A stretch of 64,000 nt of DNA from UBA1181 sp963631545 (GCA_963631545.1 CAVGRN010000006.1:1-64000), one strand, 5' to 3'; counted from the stretch's first letter, positions 31,895 through 40,955 are shown. Notes: a model not told the origin generated them from the sequence alone. Translations and numbers: made by a program.

Positions 31895-34015
31895 ATGTCA
31901 AAATTCAGCGCAATAATCGCCAAAAACCTATCATTAAAAGAGCCGCAGGTGGCAAACACGCTCCAACTACTTGCCGACGGAGCGACCATCCCCTTCATTG
32001 CCCGATACAGAAAAGAGCGCACTGGAGGACTAAACGAGGTGCAAATTGAAGAGATTCAAAATCAAAACGAGAAACTCGCAGAAATAGAGAAACGCAAAAA
32101 CTACGTTCTGAAAAGCATTGACGAGCAAGGAAAACTCACGCCTGAATTGAGGAAACGCATCGAGGACTGTACCACGCTCATCGAGGTGGAAGATCTCTAC
32201 CTTCCGTTCAAACCAAAAAAGAAAACAAGAGCAGAAATCGCCCGGCAAAAGGGACTCGAGCCTCTCGCCAAGATACTGATGCGCCAAGACGAACGCGACC
32301 CCATAAGCCGCGCCACAGCCTTTGCCAAGGGTGAGGTGGAATCGCCCGAAGATGCCATCAAAGGTGCGCAAGACATCATCGCCGAGTGGGTCAGCGAGAA
32401 CGAGACATCGCGCAACCGCGTGCGTCGGTGCTTCCAACACGAGGCAATCATCAGTTCCAAATTGGTGAAAGGGAAAGAGAAAGAGGCAGAGAAATACCAA
32501 AACTATTTTGAGTTTGAAGAGCCACTCCGCAAATGCACTTCGCACAGACTCCTGGCTATGCGTCGCGGCGAAAAGGAGGGTTTTCTGCGCATCAACATCG
32601 CACCCGACGAAGAGTCAACCATTGAAAAACTGCAAACGCAATATGTGAAAGGGCGGAACGAGTCGTCCAAAATCGTGGAAGAAGCCGTGAAAGATGCCTA
32701 CAAACGCCTACTGAAACCCTCCATTGAAACGGAGTTTTCCGGAAGCAGCAAGGAAAAAGCTGACGACGAAGCCATCAAAGTATTCTCCGAAAACCTACGG
32801 CAACTGCTGCTCGCTGCTCCATTAGGTGAAAAACGCGTGCTTGCCATCGACCCCGGGTTTCGCACTGGCTGTAAAGTGGTGTGCCTCAACGAACAAGGTT
32901 CTCTGCTCCACAATGAGACTATCTACCCTCACCCACCCCAAAACCAATATGCAGAGGCACAGAACGCCATCGTCAAGATGGTAGAGAAATACAAAGTAGA
33001 GGCTATCGCCGTGGGCAACGGGACTGCTGGGCGCGAAACAGAATCCTTGGTGAGGAACACACCGTTCAGCCGTAAAGTGCAGATTTTCATGGTGAGCGAG
33101 AGCGGCGCATCAGTCTACTCCGCCTCCGCTATCGCCCGAGAGGAGTTTCCTGACTATGATGTAACCGTACGTGGGGCAGTTTCCATCGGCAGAAGGCTCA
33201 TGGATCCACTTTCCGAATTGGTGAAGATCGAACCCAAGTCTATCGGTGTCGGGCAGTACCAACACGATGTGGACCAAACAAAGTTGAAGAAATCGCTTGA
33301 CAACACCGTCATCAACAGCGTAAATCAAGTGGGCGTGAACCTCAATACGGCAAGCAAACATCTGCTCACCTACGTTTCAGGCCTCGGTCCGCAGTTGGCG
33401 CAGAATATCATCGACTACCGCACCGCAAACGGTCCGTTTCAGTCGCGCGACGAGCTCAAAAAAGTGCCACGCCTCGGCAACAAAGCATTCGAGCAGTGCG
33501 CAGGATTCCTCAGAATCGCCAATGCGGAAAATCCTTTGGACAACACCGCCGTCCACCCCGAAAGCTACCACATCGTGAAAAAAATGACGGACGACCTACA
33601 CTGCACGCTCGAGGAGTTAATCCAAAGCAAAGAATTGAGAAAGAAAATTGATTTGAACCGGTATGTGTCCAAAGAAATCGGACTGCCAACCCTCACCGAC
33701 ATTCTTGCGGAATTAGACAAGCCAGGACGCGACTGTCGGGAGACAATCAAAGAGTTCTCGTTCGACCCTTCGCTACACACCATCGACGATGTGGCAGTGG
33801 GAAAGACCTACCCCGCCATTGTTACAAACATCACGAAGTTTGGCGCATTTGTGGACTTGGGCGTGAAAATCAACGGACTGATACACATATCCAACCTGAC
33901 AGACCACTTCGTGAGCGATCCATCAGAAGTAGTTTCCCTGAGCCAACATATAACGGTGAAAGTTATGTCTGTGGATAAAGAACGTAGCCGAATCCAACTC
34001 TCGTTGGAAAATTGA
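31895..34015 (+). CDS. tex: Tex family RNA-binding transcription accessory protein
   Basis: 706 residues, normal for Tex. The helical N-terminal domain has the hallmark LLADGATIPFIARYRKERTGGLNEVQI. The YqgF-like RNase H fold begins RVLAIDPGFRTGCKVVCL (about 320). SVYSASAIAREEFPDYDVTVRGAVSIGRRLMDPLSELVKI and the helix-hairpin-helix region LNTASKHLLTYVSGLGPQLAQNIIDYR follow. An S1 RNA-binding domain (about 635-706) ends the protein: GKTYPAIVTNITKFGAFVDLGVKINGLIHISNL. Tex affects transcription and gene expression by an incompletely defined route. It converges with the leftward TPR gene; the two stops are only 4 bases apart. Confidence 0.96.
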   Translation: MSKFSAIIAKNLSLKEPQVANTLQLLADGATIPFIARYRKERTGGLNEVQIEEIQNQNEKLAEIEKRKNYVLKSIDEQGKLTPELRKRIEDCTTLIEVEDLYLPFKPKKKTRAEIARQKGLEPLAKILMRQDERDPISRATAFAKGEVESPEDAIKGAQDIIAEWVSENETSRNRVRRCFQHEAIISSKLVKGKEKEAEKYQNYFEFEEPLRKCTSHRLLAMRRGEKEGFLRINIAPDEESTIEKLQTQYVKGRNESSKIVEEAVKDAYKRLLKPSIETEFSGSSKEKADDEAIKVFSENLRQLLLAAPLGEKRVLAIDPGFRTGCKVVCLNEQGSLLHNETIYPHPPQNQYAEAQNAIVKMVEKYKVEAIAVGNGTAGRETESLVRNTPFSRKVQIFMVSESGASVYSASAIAREEFPDYDVTVRGAVSIGRRLMDPLSELVKIEPKSIGVGQYQHDVDQTKLKKSLDNTVINSVNQVGVNLNTASKHLLTYVSGLGPQLAQNIIDYRTANGPFQSRDELKKVPRLGNKAFEQCAGFLRIANAENPLDNTAVHPESYHIVKKMTDDLHCTLEELIQSKELRKKIDLNRYVSKEIGLPTLTDILAELDKPGRDCRETIKEFSFDPSLHTIDDVAVGKTYPAIVTNITKFGAFVDLGVKINGLIHISNLTDHFVSDPSEVVSLSQHITVKVMSVDKERSRIQLSLEN

Positions 34016-34019
34016 GCAA

Positions 34020-34637
34020 TCACTTACAAGCCTTCAAGCCCTGCATCGCCGACGCGCTGCCCGGCTGAATCAGCAAAGCCTGCCTAAACAACTGGCGGGC
34101 TTTCTCCGTTCTTTTAAGGTAATAGGAATTCCACGCAGAAAGAATCACAATGTCATAGTCGAACGGATACATCGCCTCTATTTTATCAAAATAGGACGCT
34201 GCCCTTTCATACTCGCCGATATTGTAGAACATCAATCCCCTGTAATAATTCGCCTTGCTATTATTAGGGTCCAACTTCAAAATCGCATCATACTGGGCGG
34301 AAACCTTCCCCCACTCTTTCAGTTTGGCTGCCGGCAGCACATAACCAAACCGCGCCTCGATAGAGGACGGTTGTAACTGGATGCTCTTGGCATAGCGCGA
34401 AACAGACAATCGGTAATCGCCCATATTATAGTAAAGCCAGCCCAACCGGAGGTTCACCGCATACGAGTCCTCGCCCAAATCCGTCAACACCTTGGCTGCA
34501 TTGGCGTAATCCCGCGAAGCCTCAAACTCGTAACTCTTTCGGAAAGCACCCGTCCGCTGCTCCATGGAGGCAGACAAGACCCCGAGGCAACACAACAATG
34601 CCGCCAACAAAACTCCTATCTTCCTTAAAAATTCCAT
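34020..34637 (-). CDS. Exported TPR-repeat protein
   Basis: 205 residues. A signal peptide (MEFLRKIGVLLAALLCCLGVLSA) is followed by about five TPR-like helical hairpins. NLRLGWLYYNMGDYRLSVSRYAKSIQLQPSSIEA and KANYYRGLMFYNIGEYERAASYFDKIEAMYP are typical. It is the last gene of the long leftward chain and overlaps the preceding TPR/barrel gene by 13 bases, so translation is probably coupled. TPRs mediate protein-protein contacts; a periplasmic scaffold for the barrel partner is plausible. Confidence 0.8.
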   Translation of the reverse strand: MEFLRKIGVLLAALLCCLGVLSASMEQRTGAFRKSYEFEASRDYANAAKVLTDLGEDSYAVNLRLGWLYYNMGDYRLSVSRYAKSIQLQPSSIEARFGYVLPAAKLKEWGKVSAQYDAILKLDPNNSKANYYRGLMFYNIGEYERAASYFDKIEAMYPFDYDIVILSAWNSYYLKRTEKARQLFRQALLIQPGSASAMQGLKACK

Positions 34638-36013
34638 TTCACTCCCACTGACAAAAGGTTATCAAAAACACGCCGCTTCGATATGTAGAACGATTGCTCG
34701 TCCACGCCCACGGAAGTTGTTTCGCGCACCGTAAACTTGTAGGAAAGCACCCACCGCAAATCCCCCCCTGTAAATAGGAAGAAGCGCAGCAACGCCCTCA
34801 TTCGCGTATCCTCGGCCGACAAATATACAATATTTGCGTCAGAATCCTCATATCCTTTCAGGTTTCCGTATAAGAAAGCGGCCTCCGTCCACAAAATCTT
34901 AGCCATTTTAAAGCCCACCAATTCCTCTGCAAGAAAGTTGCTCCGTTTGCCCTTTCCATCTACATACACCACATTTTCGACAGCATCGTTTTCCTGCTCG
35001 TTTCTGGAAAGAAATGTGAGATTCGTACGGAAATAAAGATTCATATTGCCGAAAGGATACCACAAGTACGTACAACCCACCTGATATGCCTGATACCGCC
35101 AATAATGCAACCAACCCGCCATAACGGAAAACTCGTGCTGCTTATAAATCTTACCCACAGCAAGGTTCACCGAATACGAGATTTTATTCTCTTTCCTGAA
35201 ATCATCCCTGTAATAATTCAGCAGACTGCCACTTGGCATTTCATCGCCACTTTCATCGTGATACCAATCATCCCAATCAAAATAATCCCAATATGAGTTT
35301 CTTTTGGCTTGTTGCCAACCATTCATATCCATCCAAGGGTCTTCCGAATAGCCAGTGGAATCAAAAACAAAGGAGACGCTCTCGTGCCGTGCGAAGATGA
35401 ACCGTCCGCCAAGGGAAAGGCGGAAATCCTTAGGCAACAACACCTCCGCCTGCAATCCATAATCCCACGATTGCGTTTTAAGATATGAAGTTTTCACCTC
35501 CGAATCCGACACCCTAAGGCTATGCTGATATGGGCTGTTTTGAAACCCGACGGAGTGTCTGAGTTCCCATAGCCGCCCCGCCCTGTGCGTGAAATCCGCC
35601 TTGGCGCACACACTCTCGCCCATTGTGAAATATTGGGTTGCCAAATAATCGGTTTCGGGGTCCACATCGTCCGAAGTGTGATTCCACGAGCCTTCCACAT
35701 AGATGCTTCTGCCCTCGCCTCGCCACCGAGTGGGAATGCGCCGGTTCATCGCACGAGAAGAGACAGCGAAAAGTCTCTGAGCGGCAGTATCCGCTGGTTG
35801 CAACTCGCAAGCCTTTTTCAAAAAGTGATAGGATTTAGCATAATTGCCCATTTCAAGCCAGGAAGCCCCGATGCGAAGATTCTCGTAAAACGACAAGACC
35901 TCCTCGTCCGGCGTCCCGACCTCAAACAACGTGTCTTCCTCCTGGCAGAAAACCTCCACCGGAGAAAACAATATGCCGAGCGACACAAGCCATATTTTAA
36001 CAATCGTCTTCAA
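34625..36013 (-). CDS. TPR plus outer-membrane beta-barrel protein (YaiO/PgaA-like layout)
   Basis: 462 residues if started at TTG 36013, 4 bases after the upstream stop; this gives a good signal peptide (LKTIVKIWLVSLGILFSP, then VEVFCQ). An ATG at 36121 would place 36 non-secretory residues inside the upstream gene. A TPR hairpin at about 45-80 (ASWLEMGNYAKSYHFLKKAC) precedes a long barrel region from SIYVEGSWNHTSDD to the terminal LLSVGVKWNF, rich in aromatic alternating strands. The arrangement recalls TPR-barrel outer-membrane exporters, but no sequence family was recognised with certainty. Confidence 0.72.
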   Translation of the reverse strand: MKTIVKIWLVSLGILFSPVEVFCQEEDTLFEVGTPDEEVLSFYENLRIGASWLEMGNYAKSYHFLKKACELQPADTAAQRLFAVSSRAMNRRIPTRWRGEGRSIYVEGSWNHTSDDVDPETDYLATQYFTMGESVCAKADFTHRAGRLWELRHSVGFQNSPYQHSLRVSDSEVKTSYLKTQSWDYGLQAEVLLPKDFRLSLGGRFIFARHESVSFVFDSTGYSEDPWMDMNGWQQAKRNSYWDYFDWDDWYHDESGDEMPSGSLLNYYRDDFRKENKISYSVNLAVGKIYKQHEFSVMAGWLHYWRYQAYQVGCTYLWYPFGNMNLYFRTNLTFLSRNEQENDAVENVVYVDGKGKRSNFLAEELVGFKMAKILWTEAAFLYGNLKGYEDSDANIVYLSAEDTRMRALLRFFLFTGGDLRWVLSYKFTVRETTSVGVDEQSFYISKRRVFDNLLSVGVKWNF

Positions 36014-36017
36014 AAAT

Positions 36018-38168
36018 CTATTTTTTGAAATGGAAATCGATTCTCCAAGTATCACGGTTCTCTTTAACGGTAATGCCGCTAATATGGTCGTCTGCCACCT
36101 CCGTTTCAAAGCGGATGGCATCGGTATTCCGCCCGAGAACCCTCTTAACGCAAGTCGACTTTAGGACAGGACTACCATCTGACTTCGCTTCAAACGTGCA
36201 GTCCATAAAGGCGAAAAACGGCACCACCAAATCCTGCAACCAGCCCAAAGGCGTTTCAGCCTTGAGGGTGAGCGGCATCACCTCGGTCAACCCATAGCCG
36301 CCCGAAAGGAAAAGCACGCGGAAATTGGAGAGGAAGAAATAATAAAGGTTGCACCGCTTCGTCCCCGTATATCGTTGAAAACAAAAGTCGCCGTCGCGAT
36401 ATTCGAACCAAGCCTTTGCACCCGTCTGCCAACAATAAAACAGGCTGTAACCATACTCCGAAACCACCTGCCACGTTTCCGTACCAAATTTCTCGGAATG
36501 AGCCTCAACGCACAATCCTAAACGAAATGCGTAGGCGGAAGCCCACCAATCTGCCCGGGAGAAATTCCCGACGACATCGTTCAACTTCGGTATGCCAACC
36601 AACTGTGGATTAGGCAATCCCGACGAATTATATTTCAAGAAAGAAGAAAACGGATACTCAACCGTTGGTGCGCCAACATACGACTCCGCCTGAAACTGCA
36701 TATGCAAATGCGGATAAGGAGAAAGCCCCGAATTACCACACAAACCCACACAATCGCCGCACCGCACACGGTCGCCCACGGCGCACCGCACCGAGCCTTT
36801 CTTCAAGTGGGCAACAATAGAATACAGCGAGTCTGAATGTTTCAGCAAAACGTAGTTTCCCCAGTTATGCTCTTCATCCACCTGCTTCACAGCATTGTCT
36901 GCCACATCATTGCACACTGCCACAACCTCGGCATCTGCCACTGCTACGACAGGTTTCGCAAAACAATGATAATCAGTCAGTTCAAGTCCATCTCCCGTGT
37001 ATTGTTTTCCATCATACTCAATGACGAAATCAAGTCCGTGCCGCCAAAGCCCCTTGTGGGTGTATGCTCCATCATACGCCTGAGAAATGCGCCACGTTCC
37101 CAGCACCGGGAGCGAAAACGGCAGATAATTGAGGTAGTCGAAACGCTTGCGGTTGGCAAGGGAGTAGTAGACATTGTCCTCGGGCGTCGCCTCCATATAA
37201 AAGGAGAACTTGGGAGATACGCTACCCTCCCTCCGCTTCAGCAGATAAAGGAATAGGACGCATATCAAACAAAAAGCCAACGAAAATGTCGGAAGCATAA
37301 AATACGACAAAAAGCGGGAAGAAGAAAAGACCACCAAATACTGCGCAGGCACTAACAGAAACACCCACATCAACGTAGTTTTAGACGGCACAAGGTAGCA
37401 CCCACCGAGCGACAACGACGTGAATATGAAGTTGAAACCGAAACAAATGAACGGTATATGGAACATTTCAAAACCGAAGAAGACATAAACGAAATAGGCG
37501 AAAAAAAAGCCCAAGAAAGAGAATAGCGAGGCGATACGCGAAAAGATGAGCAACGAACCCGCCAATAAAACGCCCGATAAGTAGTTGGATTGAAAAAAAA
37601 CAAAGCCCAGACTTTTCAGATAGAGCAGGACAACATCTGGCAGCGACGCCCAAATGGGTAAAGAATCAAACCACGCCACAGAGTAACCGCCCACAGACAA
37701 TGCGTTCGCATCATTCAACAAGTAGAAATCCAACCCCGAGCCGCCATCCGACTGCTGGAAAACCAACAACACCAGCCAAAGGCAAAACAAGAACGGAAAA
37801 GCCAAATAAGGAACTCCGTACTTCTGGAAGAATCCATCCATCGCAATGGTAAGGAGCAGCACCAACACCGAAACTGCAAACAACAGCCCAATCAACGTAA
37901 CATTATAGGGGAAGAGCGCACCCAGCGCATTGCCCACCAACACCGCATTGAAACCATAAAGCCCCACCTCCGTCTTATAACGATTCAGACAAAGGGAAAT
38001 GGCAATGGAGTTGACCAGCATACAGCAAAGCAGTCCGCAAAGTCCCTGCGCCGGATACAACATCGTGAGGCAGAGCAGAAACAAGCCAAACCACCGGCTC
38101 CTCGAAAAGAACACAGCCGCATAGCTATTGGTGATGCTTCGGAAGAAAAACGACAATTCATCCTTCAT
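36018..38168 (-). CDS. Fusion of a urea-transporter-family membrane channel and an M23 peptidase domain
   Basis: 716 residues. Residues about 20-312 form a UT-family channel of roughly ten helices. Its twin hallmark segments are visible: EVGLYGFNAVLVGNALGALF (67-86) and CFGFNFIFTSLSLGGCYLV (242-260). Residues about 350-510 are an M23 (lysostaphin/LytM) domain with the Zn-site pattern H377-x2-D380 (WRHGLDF), H454 (VAHLKKGS) and H487-x-H489 (HLHMQF), plus VGDRVRCGDCVGLCGNSG. All metal ligands look intact. The C-terminal 200 residues (from about 515) are a beta-rich region without clear family. The enzyme part should face the periplasm. It lies 5 bases after the decarboxylase gene. Confidence 0.85.
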   Translation of the reverse strand: MKDELSFFFRSITNSYAAVFFSRSRWFGLFLLCLTMLYPAQGLCGLLCCMLVNSIAISLCLNRYKTEVGLYGFNAVLVGNALGALFPYNVTLIGLLFAVSVLVLLLTIAMDGFFQKYGVPYLAFPFLFCLWLVLLVFQQSDGGSGLDFYLLNDANALSVGGYSVAWFDSLPIWASLPDVVLLYLKSLGFVFFQSNYLSGVLLAGSLLIFSRIASLFSFLGFFFAYFVYVFFGFEMFHIPFICFGFNFIFTSLSLGGCYLVPSKTTLMWVFLLVPAQYLVVFSSSRFLSYFMLPTFSLAFCLICVLFLYLLKRREGSVSPKFSFYMEATPEDNVYYSLANRKRFDYLNYLPFSLPVLGTWRISQAYDGAYTHKGLWRHGLDFVIEYDGKQYTGDGLELTDYHCFAKPVVAVADAEVVAVCNDVADNAVKQVDEEHNWGNYVLLKHSDSLYSIVAHLKKGSVRCAVGDRVRCGDCVGLCGNSGLSPYPHLHMQFQAESYVGAPTVEYPFSSFLKYNSSGLPNPQLVGIPKLNDVVGNFSRADWWASAYAFRLGLCVEAHSEKFGTETWQVVSEYGYSLFYCWQTGAKAWFEYRDGDFCFQRYTGTKRCNLYYFFLSNFRVLFLSGGYGLTEVMPLTLKAETPLGWLQDLVVPFFAFMDCTFEAKSDGSPVLKSTCVKRVLGRNTDAIRFETEVADDHISGITVKENRDTWRIDFHFKK

Positions 38169-38173
38169 ACCTT

Positions 38174-39508
38174 CTATTTTTCAAGTAAAGTCATATAGGC
38201 AAGGTCTTCGCGGCGGCGCAGCACCTCCACCCTTTTGTCCTGACGCACCATCACCACGGCCGGACGGTATTCGATAAACTGCATCCACTGCGAGACGTTG
38301 TACGCCCCCACATAATGGATGAGCAGCAGGTCGCCCCGGTTGAGCAATGGCAGCGACACACGCTCGCGCACCACGTCAATCTGCATACAAAGCGGACCCG
38401 TCAGCCTCGTTTCCTCAGCAAAAGGCGACACACTCTCCACCACCGAAACTTTATGGTTGTACCAATAAGAAGTGAAAAGGAGATTGACGCCCGCGTCTAT
38501 AACCGTGTCGGATAATCCGTCTGGCATCCGCTTATGCGCCAAAACCGTAGTGGCGAGGAAACCCGCATCGTCCACCAACGCGCGCCCCGTTTCCAAAATT
38601 AGAGTTGGACGTTTTCCCGATGGGAATGATGCACTGAGCAGTACCGAAGTGATTGCCTCTGCATAATCGTCGAAAGATGGCGATAGTTCCTCGCCGTGCA
38701 TGTAAGTTCCCTTCAAAGTATTTTTAGAAGCGAATCCGCCACCCATATCTATATATTGGATGGAATGTCCGTAGGCTGTTTCCACATCGGCTGCCAAGGC
38801 TGCCATCTTCTCCGTCGCCTTGCGATAGGCTGCAACAGACAACACGAATGTGCCAATGTGGCAGTGCAATCCCTCCAACGAGGCGAAGCGCAATTTGCTG
38901 ATAAGGTCGATGGCGTGCATCGCCTCGCCGCTTTCCAAATTAAAACCAAAACGACTCCACTGTGGATACACGCCGGCGTCCAAGTTCACGCGGACTGCCA
39001 CGCGGGCTTTCTTTCCCTCTCGCTCCACAATCTTCGCAAGGCGGAATATCTCCTGTATATTGTCCAAATGAATCAGCGAGCCGTTCTGCACAGCCAGTGC
39101 CAAATCCGCATCGCTCTTGGACGGCCCGTTGAAAATGATCTGAGACGGATGACAGCCATTGTCTATCGCACGCTGGTACTCAAAACCAGAAACCACCTCC
39201 GCCCAACTCCCTTCCGAGTGAAAAAGACGACAAATGGACGAAAGATAATTCGTCTTATACGACCAGGCGAAGACAACCGACGGATAGCGCGTGCCAAACG
39301 CACGTTTCGCCCTGCGGATATTCTCGCACAACTGCTGCTCGGAAAAAATGAACAACGGAGAGCCATAACGCGACACCAGATCCCGCACCGGCACACTATC
39401 CACCGCAGCGCACACAGGGACGGACGACGCCACACCCACCTTGTTAGGCATTGAGGCAATCATCGGCGACAACATCGGACGCTCATATTTCTTTTTCTCT
39501 TCTTTCAT
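38174..39508 (-). CDS. Fold-type III PLP-dependent decarboxylase, DapDC/ornithine decarboxylase-like
   Basis: 444 residues. The PLP lysine is K85 in FAWSYKTNY. H217 in GLHCHIGT and the phosphate loop MGGGF (255-259) are in place, as is ETGRALV (306-312). The specificity segment reads GPLCMQIDVV (371-380), where diaminopimelate decarboxylases have GPxCESGD: Cys374 is kept but the Glu is replaced by Met and the following residues differ. The C-terminal GAYN motif is present. It therefore probably decarboxylates a different amino acid or carboxylated amine. A 40-residue N-terminal extension precedes the barrel. Located 9 bases after the ATP-grasp gene, within the PqqD/ATP-grasp set. Confidence 0.85.
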   Translation of the reverse strand: MKEEKKKYERPMLSPMIASMPNKVGVASSVPVCAAVDSVPVRDLVSRYGSPLFIFSEQQLCENIRRAKRAFGTRYPSVVFAWSYKTNYLSSICRLFHSEGSWAEVVSGFEYQRAIDNGCHPSQIIFNGPSKSDADLALAVQNGSLIHLDNIQEIFRLAKIVEREGKKARVAVRVNLDAGVYPQWSRFGFNLESGEAMHAIDLISKLRFASLEGLHCHIGTFVLSVAAYRKATEKMAALAADVETAYGHSIQYIDMGGGFASKNTLKGTYMHGEELSPSFDDYAEAITSVLLSASFPSGKRPTLILETGRALVDDAGFLATTVLAHKRMPDGLSDTVIDAGVNLLFTSYWYNHKVSVVESVSPFAEETRLTGPLCMQIDVVRERVSLPLLNRGDLLLIHYVGAYNVSQWMQFIEYRPAVVMVRQDKRVEVLRRREDLAYMTLLEK

Positions 39509-39517
39509 TCAAATCTC

Positions 39518-40561
39518 TTATAATTCTCCCCTAACGGAAAAACGGCCATACTCCTCATAATCCACCACCATATCCCAAGAATACCGGACGAAGAGCTTGC
39601 CCGCCTCATAGTGGGTGTTCGGCGACACACACTCGCCCAACGCCATAGAAACCACCTGCTCGGGTATGTTCTGCCCAACCGCCGTGGCAAGGTAGACCCA
39701 CGCAGGCATCCGCGGATTAACTTCCAAAAGGAAGACCTCACCCGCGGCATCTTTCAACAACTCCAGCTCAAACGGCCCACGCCACAGGGTTTTACGCACA
39801 AAAGCCTCCGCCAAGCGACGTAAATCGGCATCCTCTATCGTAATACCCGACCACGCCTTGCCTTTGTCTGTGATAAACATCTTGCGCATAGCAACATCAG
39901 AAAGAAGGTTGCCCTCGCCATCGGCATTTCCAACAACATTCAACTCCGTGCCTGCGACAAACTGCTGCACAATCACGGGTAAACCCCACTTGCACGACAC
40001 CCGGCTGAAAAAATCCTCCACCTGACTGCGATTGTATGCGACATATGCCTCGTAAAGGCAACCTTTCACCACCACTGGATAATGAAATTCACTCTCACGG
40101 ATATAATAATCCTCCAATGAGCCACAAGCGACAAAATGAGGGGCTTCGAGCGGCAAACCATCGCACAAACCGCCCAGATTCTCTTTCTGTCGGCAAGAAA
40201 ACTGCACCTCCGACGGCAATACCATTCGGATGTTCCAAAGCAACTGCAACCGTTTCTCCAACCTGATGTATGGGAGCATTTCCGCATCAAGGTTCGGAAC
40301 TATCACATCAATATGCTCGGTTTGCTGGATGTATGACAAACGATTGAGCAACGCTTCCTCGCCTTCGCTTGGGTATGGCATCAGGTAGACCTTGTCCACA
40401 CACTCGCGCAGGTACGCGCCCGGCTCCAAAGTTCCATAGCAAAGACCAATAATCCGCGCATTCTTGTATTGCGACGACTTCAGACTTCGTATCACTGGAA
40501 TTCCCGGCCCGGGATTATCCACGGCATTCAATCCGCTCACCGCTATCGTCAGTTCATACAT
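39518..40561 (-). CDS. ATP-grasp ligase of carbamoyl-phosphate-synthase-like type
   Basis: 347 residues, cytoplasmic. The pre-ATP-grasp Rossmann half starts IAVSGLNAVDNPGPGIPVIRS and includes DVIVPNLDAEML. The ATP-grasp half has HYPVVVKGCLYEAYVAYN (nucleotide-binding Lys), QQFVAGTELNVVGNADG and the Mg2+ motif PFELELLKDAAGEVFLLEVNPRMPAW. This class activates a carboxylate as an acyl phosphate and joins it to an amine or similar. Its start overlaps the end of the PqqD-like gene by 8 bases, a strong sign of functional pairing. The substrate is unknown. Confidence 0.88.
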   Translation of the reverse strand: MYELTIAVSGLNAVDNPGPGIPVIRSLKSSQYKNARIIGLCYGTLEPGAYLRECVDKVYLMPYPSEGEEALLNRLSYIQQTEHIDVIVPNLDAEMLPYIRLEKRLQLLWNIRMVLPSEVQFSCRQKENLGGLCDGLPLEAPHFVACGSLEDYYIRESEFHYPVVVKGCLYEAYVAYNRSQVEDFFSRVSCKWGLPVIVQQFVAGTELNVVGNADGEGNLLSDVAMRKMFITDKGKAWSGITIEDADLRRLAEAFVRKTLWRGPFELELLKDAAGEVFLLEVNPRMPAWVYLATAVGQNIPEQVVSMALGECVSPNTHYEAGKLFVRYSWDMVVDYEEYGRFSVRGEL

Positions 40562-40955
40562 CCTCTAACAAACTTTTTTTCTTCAACTGGAAAATGAATT
40601 CCGAAAGGTCGGACAAGAGCATCTGTTCATCGTCAACATCATAATTGTCAACAACATACCGCATAAGTGTTTCCATTTCAACATTCTGCTCCGTCATAAG
40701 CGAAAGCAACTCCACAGCAATCGGATTCAAAGAGAAACTCTCCCCCGACTGCGAATTGAATAGGAAACCCTCCCTGTTCATTATACAACCTTTACTCAGC
40801 TTCATCTTTTGCATTTTCCCCAAAATAAACGAATAGGCATCTCTCTGGGTATTTTTTCCACCAAACGACGATTTTATTAAGTGTCCGACAATCTTCTGCC
40901 GAAACGAATCCGACAAAAAAACGCTCAACTCTTTTCTGAACGAAGTTGCCGACAT
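40554..40955 (-). CDS. PqqD-like protein (RiPP-recognition-element type)
   Basis: 133 residues. The C-terminal part from about residue 60 fits a PqqD/RRE winged helix: EGFLFNSQSGESFSLNPIAV (the GxxxLFNxxTGExxxLNxxAxxI pattern), LLSLMTEQNVEMETLMRYVV and DEQMLLSDLSEFIFQLKKKSLL. The N-terminal 60 residues are basic and helical (FRKELSVFLSDSFRQKIVGH) with no recognised family. RREs hold leader peptides or carrier substrates for modifying enzymes. It overlaps the upstream methyltransferase gene by 31 bases and the downstream ATP-grasp gene by 8. No precursor-like small ORF lies nearby. Confidence 0.75.
   Translation of the reverse strand: MSATSFRKELSVFLSDSFRQKIVGHLIKSSFGGKNTQRDAYSFILGKMQKMKLSKGCIMNREGFLFNSQSGESFSLNPIAVELLSLMTEQNVEMETLMRYVVDNYDVDDEQMLLSDLSEFIFQLKKKSLLEDV

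Noticed and set aside
40554..40955. A conventional RiPP cluster with a precursor peptide
   Set aside because: Every gene in the chain overlaps or nearly touches the next, leaving no room for a small precursor gene; only the PqqD-like fold supports a RiPP reading.
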